64,000 nt of DNA, taken from assembly GCF_014203645.1 (NCBI RefSeq), contig NZ_JACHJL010000026.1, positions 1 to 64,000 on the forward strand, given 5' to 3'. Source of the stretch: Streptomyces zagrosensis (GTDB lineage Bacteria; Actinomycetota; Actinomycetes; Streptomycetales; Streptomycetaceae). Shown piece by piece: positions 21,973 to 30,600 of the stretch (position 1 is the first letter of the stretch; the number at the start of each line of letters is the position of its first letter). Under the pieces are notes generated by a model that saw only the letters and a program-made list of their open reading frames with translations, did no database searches and was not told the origin of the DNA. The translations under genes and the position numbers were made by a program.

Positions 21973-23001
21973 ATGCAGTCCTTGACGTTCATCGTGGGTA
22001 CCGGACGTAGTGGTTCGAGCGCGTTATCGCGGATCGTTAACTTCCACCCCGACATTCTGAGTCTCAATGAGCTGTACGCCTCGGTCGGCGCCGGCGCTCT
22101 GCCATCCGAGCCACTGACCGGGCCCCAGTTCCGGCGCCTGCTGACCGACCCCAATCCGGTGTTCGACACCATGACCCGCAGCGGCGTACCGCTTCCTGAG
22201 TTCTTGTACATCCGGCAGCCCGGGCGCTACTCGGCCGAGACCACCGGCATTCCCGCGCTGTCCTTGATGGTCCTGCCCCACCTCACGGACGACCCCGACA
22301 GGCTGCTGGACGAGTTGGCGGACCAGGTGGAGAGCTGGCCGCAGCGCTCGGCCGCGCGTCACTACGAGGCACTGTTCGAGCTGCTGTGCACTCGATTCGG
22401 CCGCAGGGCGGTCATCGAACGCTCGGGATACTCACTCCACTGGGTGCCCCGACTCACCAGCGCGTTCCCCACGGCGCGCTTCGTTCATCTCTTCCGGGAC
22501 GGCCCGGACTGCGCCCTGTCGATGAGCCGCCACCCCGGCTACCGGGTGATCGCACTGCTGCGCGACGTCATGGAACGCTCGCAGATCTCCTCCATGGAGG
22601 AACTGACGGAGGAGCACATCAAGGCGCTGCCATCGGACCTGTCCGCGCTGCTCGCCGATCGCTTCGACGGCAAGCGGCTGGTCATGGACCGGCCGATGCC
22701 GGTGGCGGACTTCGGCGCGCTGTGGTCCGAGCTGATCACGGAGGGCGTCACCTTGCTGGCGAAGGTTCCGCAGCCACGGCGCATGTCGCTCGCCTACGAG
22801 GACCTGCTGGAGGCGCCGGAGCGCGAGCTGACCCGGCTGGCTCACTTCGCCGGGGTGGAAGCTACCGCGAAGTGGCTGGCGGCCGGCCGCGAGCATTTGC
22901 ATGCCAATCGCCGGGGCACGGCCCGGTTCCTGCCGGATGCGGACCTGTCGGCGCTGCGCGACAACTGCGCACCGGGCAGACGGGCGCTGGGACTGGCGTG
23001 A
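21973..23001 (+). CDS. PAPS-dependent sulfotransferase
   Basis: A 342-residue protein. The N-terminal P-loop-like PAPS-binding motif is VGTGRSGSSALSRI (residues 8-21), and the second motif is FRDGPDCALSMSRHPGYR, the 3'-phosphate-binding segment. It would transfer a sulfate group from PAPS to a hydroxyl or amine acceptor; the acceptor cannot be predicted. The ATG at 21973 follows GGTGGAG and places the motif at the N-terminus as usual; the longer frame upstream reads through the tandem repeat and is not coding. A TTA codon at residue 18 (22024) suggests bldA-dependent, developmentally timed translation. The gene stands alone between two gene-free stretches. Confidence 0.88.
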   Translation: MQSLTFIVGTGRSGSSALSRIVNFHPDILSLNELYASVGAGALPSEPLTGPQFRRLLTDPNPVFDTMTRSGVPLPEFLYIRQPGRYSAETTGIPALSLMVLPHLTDDPDRLLDELADQVESWPQRSAARHYEALFELLCTRFGRRAVIERSGYSLHWVPRLTSAFPTARFVHLFRDGPDCALSMSRHPGYRVIALLRDVMERSQISSMEELTEEHIKALPSDLSALLADRFDGKRLVMDRPMPVADFGALWSELITEGVTLLAKVPQPRRMSLAYEDLLEAPERELTRLAHFAGVEATAKWLAAGREHLHANRRGTARFLPDADLSALRDNCAPGRRALGLA

Positions 23002-23397
23002 TCGGGCCGGCATCGGGCCAGTACCGAGCCGGTGGAGACCGGTTCGCCGCCCGCCCCGGCGCGTCGGCTTGTGCGACCGGCGCACGCGGCCAGGCAGCGC
23101 CGTGGGAGTGCGGCACACGCGCCCCCAGCGCCCGCCCGCACCTGGACGTCGCTCCATACCGAGCGGTAGGTTCGGCGCTGGAAGCGTTGATGAGGGTGCG
23201 CTGTCCGTCCGCACCGGGCAGACCCCGCCCCACCGATCTCCGTCACCCGGCTCGGGCGCCTACCGCCTGCGCACACGGCCGTACGGTCCTGGCTCGCAGG
23301 AGATCGAGCGGTGGGTGGGGACAGCCGGGGCGGACGACAACCGATGAGGCACCCCCGTCGTGCCACGGCCGCCACGACTGCCAGGAGATCGGCTCCC
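23002..23397. other. Gene-free stretch
   Basis: About 400 bp with uniform high GC. I found no coding frame, strong hairpin or repeat. The right end should contain the promoter of the reductase gene. Confidence 0.4.
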
Positions 23398-24456
23398 ATG
23401 CCACCCACCGCGCCCCACTCCCGTCACCGTCCGAAGATCGCCGTCATGGGTGCGGGCAGCATCGGCTGCCACCTCGGCGGCAGCCTCGCGGGCGCCGCCG
23501 ACGTCACGCTGATCGGTCGTCCTGCCGCGATGGACGCGCTGCGTGAGCACGGCTTGTCCCTCACCGGTGGCGGGCGGCGAGTGCTCCGCGTCGGTTCATC
23601 GGGCGGCCCGGCCGATGTGCGCCTGGCCACCCGTCCCGACGCGGCGGCCGGGGCTGACTTCGTACTCGTCACGGTCAAGTCCGCGGCGACGGCCGACGCC
23701 GCGCGGCTGCTCGCCCCGCAGCTCACCCCGGGCACGGTGGTGGTCAGCTTCCAAAACGGGCTGCGTAACACCCAGATCCTCGACTCCGCACTCGACGGAC
23801 ATCCCGTGCTCGCCGGCATGGTCCCCTACAACGTGCTGCGGACTTCTCCCGGCGCCTTCCACCAGGGCTCGGGTGGCACGCTCATGGTGGAGGACACACC
23901 GCGTGCCGGGCCATTGGTGCGAGCCCTGGCCGGGGCGGGGCTGCGCATCGAGGCGCGCGGCGACATGCGCGAGGTGCAGTACGCCAAGCTCCTCATGAAC
24001 CTCAACAATGCGATCAATGCCCTGTCCGGGCTTCCGCTGCGTGACCAGCTCGGCCAGCGCGCCTACCGGGAGTGCCTGGCGCTCAGCCAGTGCGAGGCGC
24101 TGGCCGCCTACCAAGCGGAGGGGATACGACCAGCACGGCTTGGCCCCGTCCCGGCCAGGCTCACGCCACGGCTGCTGCGGCTGCCGGACGGGCTCTTTCG
24201 GCGCCTTGCCGCTGCCACGCTCGCCGTCGATGCCCAGGCCAGGTCGTCCACCTGGGAAGACCTTCAGCGCGGGCGGCCCACCGAGATCGATTCGCTGCAA
24301 GGTGAGGTGGTCGCGCTGGCGGCCCGCCATGCGCTGCCCGCCCCCGTGAACACAGAGTTGATCTCCCTCGTACGCCGCATGGAGGCGGCCGGCCCCGGGG
24401 CGGGCCGGCGGTGGTCAGGCGGCGAGCTGCTGGCCAAGGTGACGTCGGTGCGCTAA
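23398..24456 (+). CDS. Ketopantoate reductase family protein (ApbA/PanE)
   Basis: A 352-residue oxidoreductase. The Rossmann NADP motif is GAGSIGCHLGG near the N-terminus; VTVKSAAT, SFQNGLRN and the catalytic Lys/Asn block KLLMNLNNAINAL are typical of the family. PanE reduces 2-dehydropantoate to pantoate for coenzyme A synthesis, but many actinobacteria carry several paralogues that act on other 2-oxo acids, so the exact substrate is open. The ATG at 23398 was chosen because AGGAG lies upstream and the Rossmann fold starts soon after. The gene ends just before a methyltransferase remnant. Confidence 0.88.
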   Translation: MPPTAPHSRHRPKIAVMGAGSIGCHLGGSLAGAADVTLIGRPAAMDALREHGLSLTGGGRRVLRVGSSGGPADVRLATRPDAAAGADFVLVTVKSAATADAARLLAPQLTPGTVVVSFQNGLRNTQILDSALDGHPVLAGMVPYNVLRTSPGAFHQGSGGTLMVEDTPRAGPLVRALAGAGLRIEARGDMREVQYAKLLMNLNNAINALSGLPLRDQLGQRAYRECLALSQCEALAAYQAEGIRPARLGPVPARLTPRLLRLPDGLFRRLAAATLAVDAQARSSTWEDLQRGRPTEIDSLQGEVVALAARHALPAPVNTELISLVRRMEAAGPGAGRRWSGGELLAKVTSVR

Positions 24457-24497
24457 CGGCAGTGCCCCCGCCCGGTGGGGGCAGCGGACGAGCCGCA

Positions 24498-24641
24498 TAC
24501 GACGTACGTATCTACCGCGCCGAGGAATTCGCCGAGTTGTGTCGCGAGGCCGGGTTCGCCGCCGTCCAGCTGTACGGGGACTGGGACGGCACCATCTACC
24601 GGGACAGCTCCCCCTATCTCGGCGCCGTCGCCACGGCCTGA
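24498..24641 (+). pseudogene. C-terminal remnant of a class I SAM methyltransferase
   Basis: About 48 residues: an IYRAEEFAELCREAGF helix, then AVQLYGDWDGTIY and a final strand. This is the usual last helix-strand-strand of small SAM-dependent methyltransferases. The SAM-binding part is absent: upstream lies the end of the ketopantoate-reductase-like gene in the other frame. No start codon or ribosome-binding site is associated with it. It looks like the surviving 3' end of a deleted gene. Confidence 0.65.
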
Positions 24642-24782
24642 CGATGTCCGGTTGCAGGCGCGGGCACGCGCGCTGCGGCGTCCACCGCCGAGAGCCGCGC
24701 GCCAGAGCGCCACCCATCGCGCACCGCCGCCGAGCAGCAGAAATAGCGTGCGCCGCGCGCCCTCGTTGGGAGAGGCTGAGCC

Positions 24783-25652
24783 ATGGCGTGGACAACTACG
24801 GATGACAACGACGCTTTCCTCGACAACGCGGGCCCCTTTGTACGTGAGCGGCCCGACGAGAACACCTTGCTGCTGTCGCTCGCCGATTCGCTGCGTACCG
24901 CAGGTCCCGGCCGGTACGGCGACGGCGTGCCGTATTACGGCTGGTGGCGCGGGCCAAGGGGGGCCGTGTCAGCGGCGTTCATCTGGACGCCGCCCTATCC
25001 CGTACAGCTTTCGCCGATGCCGCAGGAGGCCGCGGCGGACCTTGCGAGGACGCTGCTGGGCGGGCAGCGGACGATCACCGGTGCGGGCGGGCGCGAGTCG
25101 GCGGCCACGGCCTTCGCGGCGGCCTGGGCGCAGGAGACCGGCGGGGTTGCGCGGGTCACCGCGCACCAACGGCTGTATCGGCTGGGCGAGTTGGTGCCGC
25201 CGTCACCGGCGCCCCCGGGCGCGGCCCGGCTGGCCACGGAGGAAGACCGCGGGCTGCTGCTCGATTGGTTCGCGGCCTATCACCGCGATATGGAAGAGGA
25301 CCCCACGGACAGCGAGCGGGCGCTGACCGAACGGCTCAGCTATGGCGGTTGCACGCTGTGGCAGGTGGCTGGTGTGCCGGTCGCGATGGCATCGGTGACC
25401 CGCCCCAGCAGCGGCATGGTCCGCATCGGCGGCGTCTACACGCCGAATGAGCAGCGGCGACGCGGATACGCGGGGGCCGCCACCGCTGCCGTGTCCCAGG
25501 GTGTGCTGGACGCGGGAGTGGAGCGAGTGCTGCTCTTTACCGACCTCACCAATCCCACCAGCAACGCCCTGTATCAGCGCCTCGGCTACCGCACCGTCGA
25601 GGATCGGGTGACCTTGGCGCTCGACGCGACGCCGGTACCCACACACTCCTGA
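24783..25652 (+). CDS. GNAT family N-acetyltransferase
   Basis: A 289-residue protein. The C-terminal half has the GNAT fold: GGVYTPNEQRRRGYAGAA carries the acetyl-CoA pyrophosphate loop (R-R-G-Y-A-G), followed by FTDLTNPTSNALYQRLGYR, typical of the last strands. The N-terminal half is a degenerate GNAT-like half, as in two-domain FR47-type proteins. It should acetylate an amine; the substrate is unknown. GGGAGAGG lies about 10 nt before ATG 24783. It stands alone, downstream of a methyltransferase remnant. Confidence 0.85.
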   Translation: MAWTTTDDNDAFLDNAGPFVRERPDENTLLLSLADSLRTAGPGRYGDGVPYYGWWRGPRGAVSAAFIWTPPYPVQLSPMPQEAAADLARTLLGGQRTITGAGGRESAATAFAAAWAQETGGVARVTAHQRLYRLGELVPPSPAPPGAARLATEEDRGLLLDWFAAYHRDMEEDPTDSERALTERLSYGGCTLWQVAGVPVAMASVTRPSSGMVRIGGVYTPNEQRRRGYAGAATAAVSQGVLDAGVERVLLFTDLTNPTSNALYQRLGYRTVEDRVTLALDATPVPTHS

Positions 25653-25791
25653 GCACTCCTTGGCCGGCGCGCTGGTTGGGGCTGTCAACACCGGCGCCCG
25701 GGGCTGTAGTTCGACTGCGTCACCTGACGTCGCACCGGATTACGCTGCCTGCCCCGTACTGTGCATGACCCCCGACACCGGAGTGACGACG

Positions 25792-27006
25792 ATGAGCATC
25801 AGCATGGACGCCCCCGGCACTACCGACGCCGCGCGCACGCTGCGGGCCGACCTCGTCGAGCGCGCCGCCACACTGCGACCACTGCTGGCCGGCAGCGCCG
25901 ATCTAACCGACCGCGAGCGCGAAGTGTCCGTGCAGAGCATCGGCGCCCTGGCCGAAGCCGGCCTGCTGTCGTTGCTGCAGCCCGCCCGTTACGGCGGTCT
26001 GCAAACCGACTACCGCACCTTGTTGGAGGTCAGCCGTGAGGTCGGGCGCGCCTGCGGCTCCACCGCCTGGGTGACCTCGCTGCACAATGTCAATGCGTGG
26101 TTCGTCGGGCTTTTCCCCTCCCAGGCCCAGGACGACGTCTGGGCCGACACCCCCGACGCCCGACTTGCCGGCGTCATCACTCCTTTGGGTACCGCGCATG
26201 TCGTCGATGGCGGATACCGGGTGAGCGGGCGCTGGGGTCCCGCCTCCGGGTGCGCCAGCGCCAACTGGGCGGTTCTTGGGGTCACCCGGCCAGCCGCCGA
26301 GGGCACGTCGGACGCCGTTGGCATCGTGCTCGCGCCGATGCCCGAACTGACCGTCGAAGACACCTGGTTCGTGACGGGCATGCGCGGGACCGCGTCGAAC
26401 ACGCTCATCGGCGAGGACTTGTTCGTTCCCGCGCACCGCTTCCACTCCGTCCCCGACGCAGTCGAGGGTCGCTGCGCCACACCCTTCACCGACGAGGCGC
26501 TCTACCGGGCGCCGCTCGTGCCAGCCGCCACACTTTCGTTGATCGGGCCCCAACTCGGGCTGGCCGCTGCCGCTGTCGATCTCTTGGTGGAAAGAGCCCC
26601 GCGGCGAGCGCTGACCATGACGAGCTACGCCTCCCAGGCCGAGGCGCCCACCATCCAACTCGCCGCCGCGCACGCGGCGTCGCTTGCCGACTCCGCTCAA
26701 CTGCACGCCTACCGCGCAGCAGCCGACATCGAAGAGGCCTCGCGGGCCGGGGTGTTCCCCGATTACGACGCCCGGGCGCGGATGCGGATGGACGCGGGGA
26801 TGGCGGCGGTCCACGCGCGTGAGGCGGTCCGCATCGTGTGCTCGGCCCAGGGAGCTTCGAGCTTCGGTGAGTCCAACCCGCTCCAGCGCATGTGGCGCGA
26901 CATCGAGACCGCGAGCCGGCACGCCATCCTCAACCCCGAGGTGGCCACCGAGATCTACGGGAAATCGCTGTTCGGCATCCGGGGCACGGTGTCCGTAATG
27001 GTGTAG
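25792..27006 (+). CDS. Acyl-CoA dehydrogenase-like flavin-dependent oxidoreductase/monooxygenase
   Basis: A 404-residue all-alpha/beta-barrel/alpha flavoprotein of the acyl-CoA dehydrogenase superfamily. PARYGGLQTDYRTLLEVSR, GSTAWVTSLHNVN, GRWGPASGCASANW and the late RMWRDIETASRHA block resemble the HsaA/HpaB-like two-component monooxygenase branch rather than true acyl-CoA dehydrogenases. Such enzymes hydroxylate aromatic or polyketide-like substrates with reduced flavin from a separate reductase. No reductase gene is adjacent. The ATG at 25792 has CGGAG upstream. Substrate unknown. Confidence 0.85.
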   Translation: MSISMDAPGTTDAARTLRADLVERAATLRPLLAGSADLTDREREVSVQSIGALAEAGLLSLLQPARYGGLQTDYRTLLEVSREVGRACGSTAWVTSLHNVNAWFVGLFPSQAQDDVWADTPDARLAGVITPLGTAHVVDGGYRVSGRWGPASGCASANWAVLGVTRPAAEGTSDAVGIVLAPMPELTVEDTWFVTGMRGTASNTLIGEDLFVPAHRFHSVPDAVEGRCATPFTDEALYRAPLVPAATLSLIGPQLGLAAAAVDLLVERAPRRALTMTSYASQAEAPTIQLAAAHAASLADSAQLHAYRAAADIEEASRAGVFPDYDARARMRMDAGMAAVHAREAVRIVCSAQGASSFGESNPLQRMWRDIETASRHAILNPEVATEIYGKSLFGIRGTVSVMV

Positions 27007-27031
27007 CTCCCCTCGATGGCGCGAGCCGCGG

Positions 27032-27065
27032 CGACGCGTCGCCCGCAAGCTGCGGCGACGCGTCG
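27032..27065. terminator. Paired palindromes between convergent genes
   Basis: The palindrome CGACGCGTCG occurs at 27032-27041 and 27056-27065 within a 14-bp direct repeat. Because each copy is self-complementary the two can pair with each other into a hairpin, or each alone. Position between two convergent genes suggests a terminator. Confidence 0.5.
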
Positions 27066-27117
27066 TACCGCACGCTCATTGCCGGTTGTCGGCGCAAGCC
27101 GCCGAGGCCACGTCGGT

Positions 27118-28092
27118 TCAGGCGGGTGCGCTCGGTGTCAGCTCGCGTAGCGGACCGTCGAGTTCGCTCGCGTAGAAGTCGATGAAGCCGTCTGGGTCGG
27201 GGCCGGCGTTCTGCATGACCAGATGGTCGAACCCAGCGTCGGCGAAGCTGCGCGCCGCCGCCACGTAACGGGTCGGGTCGGGGCCGCAGGCGAACTTCTC
27301 GATGATGTCCTGCTCGGTGACGGTGGTGGTCGCGGCGTCGAAGTTGACCGGGTTGGGGAGCTCGCTCATCACCTTCCAGCCGGTGAGCGCCCAGCGTGAG
27401 GTGTCCAGTGCCGCCTTGGCCGCCGTGTGCTCGTCAGGCGCCCAGGCCATCGGCACCTCGGCATACTTCGGGCCGGTGCCGCCGGCCTCCCCGTAGCGCT
27501 GCACGATCTGCGGATTGTCCTCCGTGGCGAACAGGCCGTCACCGAGTTCGGCGGCGATGCGCGCGGAGGGCGGGCCGCTGGCCGCTACCGCGATCGTCGG
27601 CAGCTCGTCGGGCAGGTCGAAGACGCGTGCGTCCTCAAGCCTCAGGTGCTTGCCGTCGTACGAACGGTAGCCACCGCGCCACAGCAGCCGGATGATCTCC
27701 AGCGCCTCACGTAGCAACTCGTGCCGCACCCGGACGGCGGGGAACTCCCTGCCCACCACGTGCTCGTTGAGCCGCTCGCCTGAGCCCACGCCAAGCGTGA
27801 ACCGGCCTTCCGAGACCAGCGCGAGAGTGGCAGCCGCCTGCGCGATGATCGCCGGGTGGTAGCGGACGGTCGGGCAGGTCACACCGGTGGCCAGGCCGAT
27901 GCGTTCGGTGCGCTCGGCAAGGGCACCGAGCACGGTCCAGGCGAAGGGCGAATGCCCCTGGTTGTCCAGCCATGGGTGAAAGTGGTCGCTGATCTCCACA
28001 AAGTCGAAACCGGCGGCCTCCGCTCGCTCGGTCTGCCGGATGAGCTCCGCCGGTCCAAACGCCTCGGCGGCCAGCTTGTAGCCGATCTTCAT
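27118..28092 (-). CDS. F420-dependent LLM-class oxidoreductase (FGD-like)
   Basis: A 324-residue TIM-barrel protein of the luciferase-like monooxygenase superfamily. FVEISDHFHPWLDNQGHSPFAW, TGVTCPTVRYHPAIIAQ and LGVGSGERLNEH are typical of the F420-dependent glucose-6-phosphate dehydrogenase-like subgroup. It probably uses coenzyme F420 for a hydride transfer; many paralogues exist and the substrate cannot be predicted. The ATG at 28092 has GGGAG upstream; the longer frame adds nine residues without a good start. It is convergent with the flavoprotein gene. Confidence 0.9.
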   Translation of the reverse strand: MKIGYKLAAEAFGPAELIRQTERAEAAGFDFVEISDHFHPWLDNQGHSPFAWTVLGALAERTERIGLATGVTCPTVRYHPAIIAQAAATLALVSEGRFTLGVGSGERLNEHVVGREFPAVRVRHELLREALEIIRLLWRGGYRSYDGKHLRLEDARVFDLPDELPTIAVAASGPPSARIAAELGDGLFATEDNPQIVQRYGEAGGTGPKYAEVPMAWAPDEHTAAKAALDTSRWALTGWKVMSELPNPVNFDAATTTVTEQDIIEKFACGPDPTRYVAAARSFADAGFDHLVMQNAGPDPDGFIDFYASELDGPLRELTPSAPA

Positions 28093-28418
28093 GTGCCTCA
28101 CTCCCTGGCGGTCGCGCACGTACAGCGTGGTGCCCCACCCCGTTCATCGCCCGTGGCGCCCGCCTTCGCTCCCATCCTCTGCGTTTGGCTCCGCTCATCT
28201 TGTGCCCACCCCGAGCAGTGCTCACCACAGCGCTTGACCAGCGCGGATGGGTGGGCGCCCACCTCCTGCCTGGCCGTAGGGCATCGGGTGCCACACGGGA
28301 GGCGCTGGTAAACCCATGGGCCTGTGGCCGCGCGGGGGCGAGGGCCAGCGAGGGGCGCCCGGTAACGAACCGGGGCGCCCCCACGCACGCGGGTTGTCGC
28401 AGGCCGGAGTGCCCGCTA
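28093..28418. other. Divergent spacer before the cobalamin riboswitch
   Basis: No gene is seen. It should contain the promoters of the leftward oxidoreductase and of the rightward cobalt-transport operon; I could not place either hexamer pair with confidence. Confidence 0.4.
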
Positions 28419-28590
28419 CTGTCACAACGCCTTGGTGACGGGAAACCGGTGCAGTACCGGTGCGGCCCTCGCCACTGTGATCGGGAAGTCCAGCTCCATC
28501 CCCCGCGAAGCCACTGGACCGTCTGTGAAAGGACGGTCTGGGAAGGCGGAGCACGGACGGCATCACCCGTAAGCCAGGAGACCGGCCAAG
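28419..28590 (+). ncRNA. Cobalamin (B12) riboswitch
   Basis: Hallmarks of the class appear in order: GACGGGAAACCGGTGCAG (near 28437-28454), CGCCACTGTGATCGGG (28470-28485), GAAGCCACTGG (28507-28517), GGGAAGGCGG (near 28540) and the B12 box AAGCCAGGAGACC (28571-28583). It lies about 45 nt before cbiM, so cobalamin binding should switch off the cobalt importer. Confidence 0.93.
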
Positions 28591-28633
28591 GCGCGTCGTC
28601 CATCCACGAGGTGCTGGAGAGGTCCCGCTCGTC

Positions 28634-29356
28634 ATGCATATAGCTGAGGGGTATCTACCCCCGTTGCACGCGGTCGCCTGGGGCGCCGCATCCGCTCCCT
28701 TCGTTGTCCACGGGGTCCGGGCCCTGACCCGAGAAGTCAAGGCACATCCCGAGAGCACCCTGCTGCTCGGCGCGTCCGGCGCCTTCACGTTCGTCCTGTC
28801 CGCGCTCAAAATCCCCTCGGTGACCGGGAGCTGTTCCCATCCGACCGGTACGGGGCTCGGCGCGATCTTGTTCCGGCCGCCCATCATGGCGGTGCTCGGC
28901 ACCATCACGCTGCTCTTCCAAGCCCTGTTGCTGGCCCACGGCGGGCTCACCACGTTGGGCGCCAACGCGTTCTCGATGGCCGTTGTCGGCCCCTGGGCCG
29001 GATACGCGAGCTACTGCCTGCTCCGCCGGTTCGGCGCACCGCTGATGGCCTGCGTGTTCGTCGGTGCCTTCGCCGCCGACCTGAGCACCTACTGCATGAC
29101 CAGCGTCCAACTCGCCCTCGCCTTCCCCGACCCGGACAGCGGCTTCCTGGGGGCGCTCGGCAAGTTCGGCGGCATCTTCGCCGTGACGCAGGTTCCGCTG
29201 GCGGTCAGCGAGGGGCTGCTCACCGTGCTCGTCATGCGGCTGCTCACCCAGTCGAGCCGGGGCGAGCTGACGCGGCTCGGTGTCCTGGTGCCGCGCCGGG
29301 CGGACGCGGGCAGCGGCACGGAAAACAACACGAACAAGGGTGCCGTGACCGGATGA
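28634..29356 (+). CDS. cbiM: Cobalt ECF transporter substrate-specific component CbiM
   Basis: A 240-residue membrane protein. It begins MHIAEGYLPP, the invariant CbiM start whose N-terminal Met/His coordinate the metal, and continues with PSVTGSCSHPTGTGLGA, another metal-site signature. About seven hydrophobic segments follow. CbiM is the metal-binding core of the cobalt energy-coupling-factor importer. It is the first gene after the cobalamin riboswitch, and its stop overlaps the cbiN start (ATGA). The C-terminal 30 residues are hydrophilic and less conserved. Confidence 0.97.
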   Translation: MHIAEGYLPPLHAVAWGAASAPFVVHGVRALTREVKAHPESTLLLGASGAFTFVLSALKIPSVTGSCSHPTGTGLGAILFRPPIMAVLGTITLLFQALLLAHGGLTTLGANAFSMAVVGPWAGYASYCLLRRFGAPLMACVFVGAFAADLSTYCMTSVQLALAFPDPDSGFLGALGKFGGIFAVTQVPLAVSEGLLTVLVMRLLTQSSRGELTRLGVLVPRRADAGSGTENNTNKGAVTG

Positions 29357-29844
29357 AGCGCAATACGAAGATCAACGCACTGCTGCTCTTGATCGTCGCG
29401 GCGTTGGCCGCGCTGCCGGTGATACTCGGGCTCGGCGACGACGAGGAAGAGCCGTTCGCGGGCGCGGACGCCCAGGCTGAGACCGCCATCATCGAGCTGA
29501 AACCGGACTACGACCCCTGGTTCACGCCGTTGTACGAACCGGCGTCCGGGGAGATCGAATCGGCGCTCTTCGCCCTACAGGCGGCGATCGGCGCAGGGGT
29601 CCTGGCGTACTACTTCGGGCTGCGCAAGGGCCGCCGCCAGGGCGAGGAACGGCTGACAGCGGTCCAAGACGAGTCCGACGCCATCGGCCTCAACCTCGAC
29701 ACAGGCACAGGCACAGCCGCGGGCGCAGGCACAGGCACAGCCGCGGGCCAGGGCAGTGCCATCGGCCTGAGCGTGCACCGGGCCGCCGAAGACGCCGCCG
29801 CCGACCCGGGCGTCACTCCCGATCCGTCACGGCCCGGGACGTAG
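29353..29844 (+). CDS. cbiN: Cobalt ECF transporter small component CbiN
   Basis: A 163-residue protein with two membrane segments (about 9-28 and 74-92). The extracytoplasmic loop FAGADAQAETAIIELKPDY matches CbiN, the small subunit that activates CbiM. Usual CbiN proteins are about 100 residues; here a 65-residue C-terminal tail is added, containing a Gly/Thr/Ala repeat encoded by a 24-bp DNA duplication near 29701-29750. The start overlaps the end of cbiM by 4 bp. Confidence 0.93.
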   Translation: MKRNTKINALLLLIVAALAALPVILGLGDDEEEPFAGADAQAETAIIELKPDYDPWFTPLYEPASGEIESALFALQAAIGAGVLAYYFGLRKGRRQGEERLTAVQDESDAIGLNLDTGTGTAAGAGTGTAAGQGSAIGLSVHRAAEDAAADPGVTPDPSRPGT

Positions 29845-29850
29845 CCGCCG

Positions 29851-30600
29851 GTGCTGCCCATTGATGCGGCGGCGCACAGCAGTCGCTGGCGCCGCCGCCA
29901 TCCCCTGGACAAGGCATGCCTGGGACTGGGACTGACCATCCTGGCGATCTCTCTCCCGGCCTGGCCGGGTGCCCCGCTCGTGGGCATCGCCGCGCTGGTG
30001 GTGTTGCTCGGCCCAGCAGGAGTGCCACCGCGACGGCTGTGGCGGGCGTGGCGCGTACCGCTCGGGTTCTGTGTGACCGGGGCGCTGCCGTTGCTGTTCG
30101 CGGTGGGTGGGGCAGACGGGTTCGTCTCGTTCGCCCCGAGCGGCCCGGTGATCGCGGGCCAGTTGCTGGCCCGCACCTCGGCCGCCTCGCTCGGCGTGCT
30201 GCTGTTCGCGTTCACCACGCCCCTGTCCGATGTGCTGCCCCGGCTGGTACGAGCCAAGGTGCCGCCGGCGGTAGTGGATGTCGCGCTCGTGACGTACCGG
30301 ATGAGCTTTTTGTTGCTCGACTCGATGGCTCAGGTTCGGCAAGCACAAGCGGCCCGGCTCGGCCACACCACGCGGGGCGCGGCCTGGCGGTCGTTGGCCG
30401 GTCTCGGTGCGACCACCTTCGTCCGCGCCTTCGATCGGGCGGCCCGACTCCAAGACGGGCTGGCCGGGCGCGGTTACGACGGCACGTTGCGGGTGCTGGT
30501 GCCCCAGACGACGATGTCCCGCCGCTTTCTGGCCGCGACGGCCGCGCTGTTGGTGGCCCTCACCGTGCTCACCCTCGTACTCGAAAGGTTCCTCCCATGA
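29851..30600 (+). CDS. cbiQ: Cobalt ECF transporter transmembrane component CbiQ
   Basis: A 249-residue membrane protein starting MLPIDAAAH from GTG 29851, the conserved CbiQ start. It has five or six hydrophobic segments and the ECF T-component coupling motifs near AQAARLG and GLAGRGYDG, which contact the ATPase. It couples ATP hydrolysis by CbiO to transport through CbiM/N. It begins 6 bp after cbiN and its stop overlaps the cbiO start. Confidence 0.95.
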   Translation: MLPIDAAAHSSRWRRRHPLDKACLGLGLTILAISLPAWPGAPLVGIAALVVLLGPAGVPPRRLWRAWRVPLGFCVTGALPLLFAVGGADGFVSFAPSGPVIAGQLLARTSAASLGVLLFAFTTPLSDVLPRLVRAKVPPAVVDVALVTYRMSFLLLDSMAQVRQAQAARLGHTTRGAAWRSLAGLGATTFVRAFDRAARLQDGLAGRGYDGTLRVLVPQTTMSRRFLAATAALLVALTVLTLVLERFLP

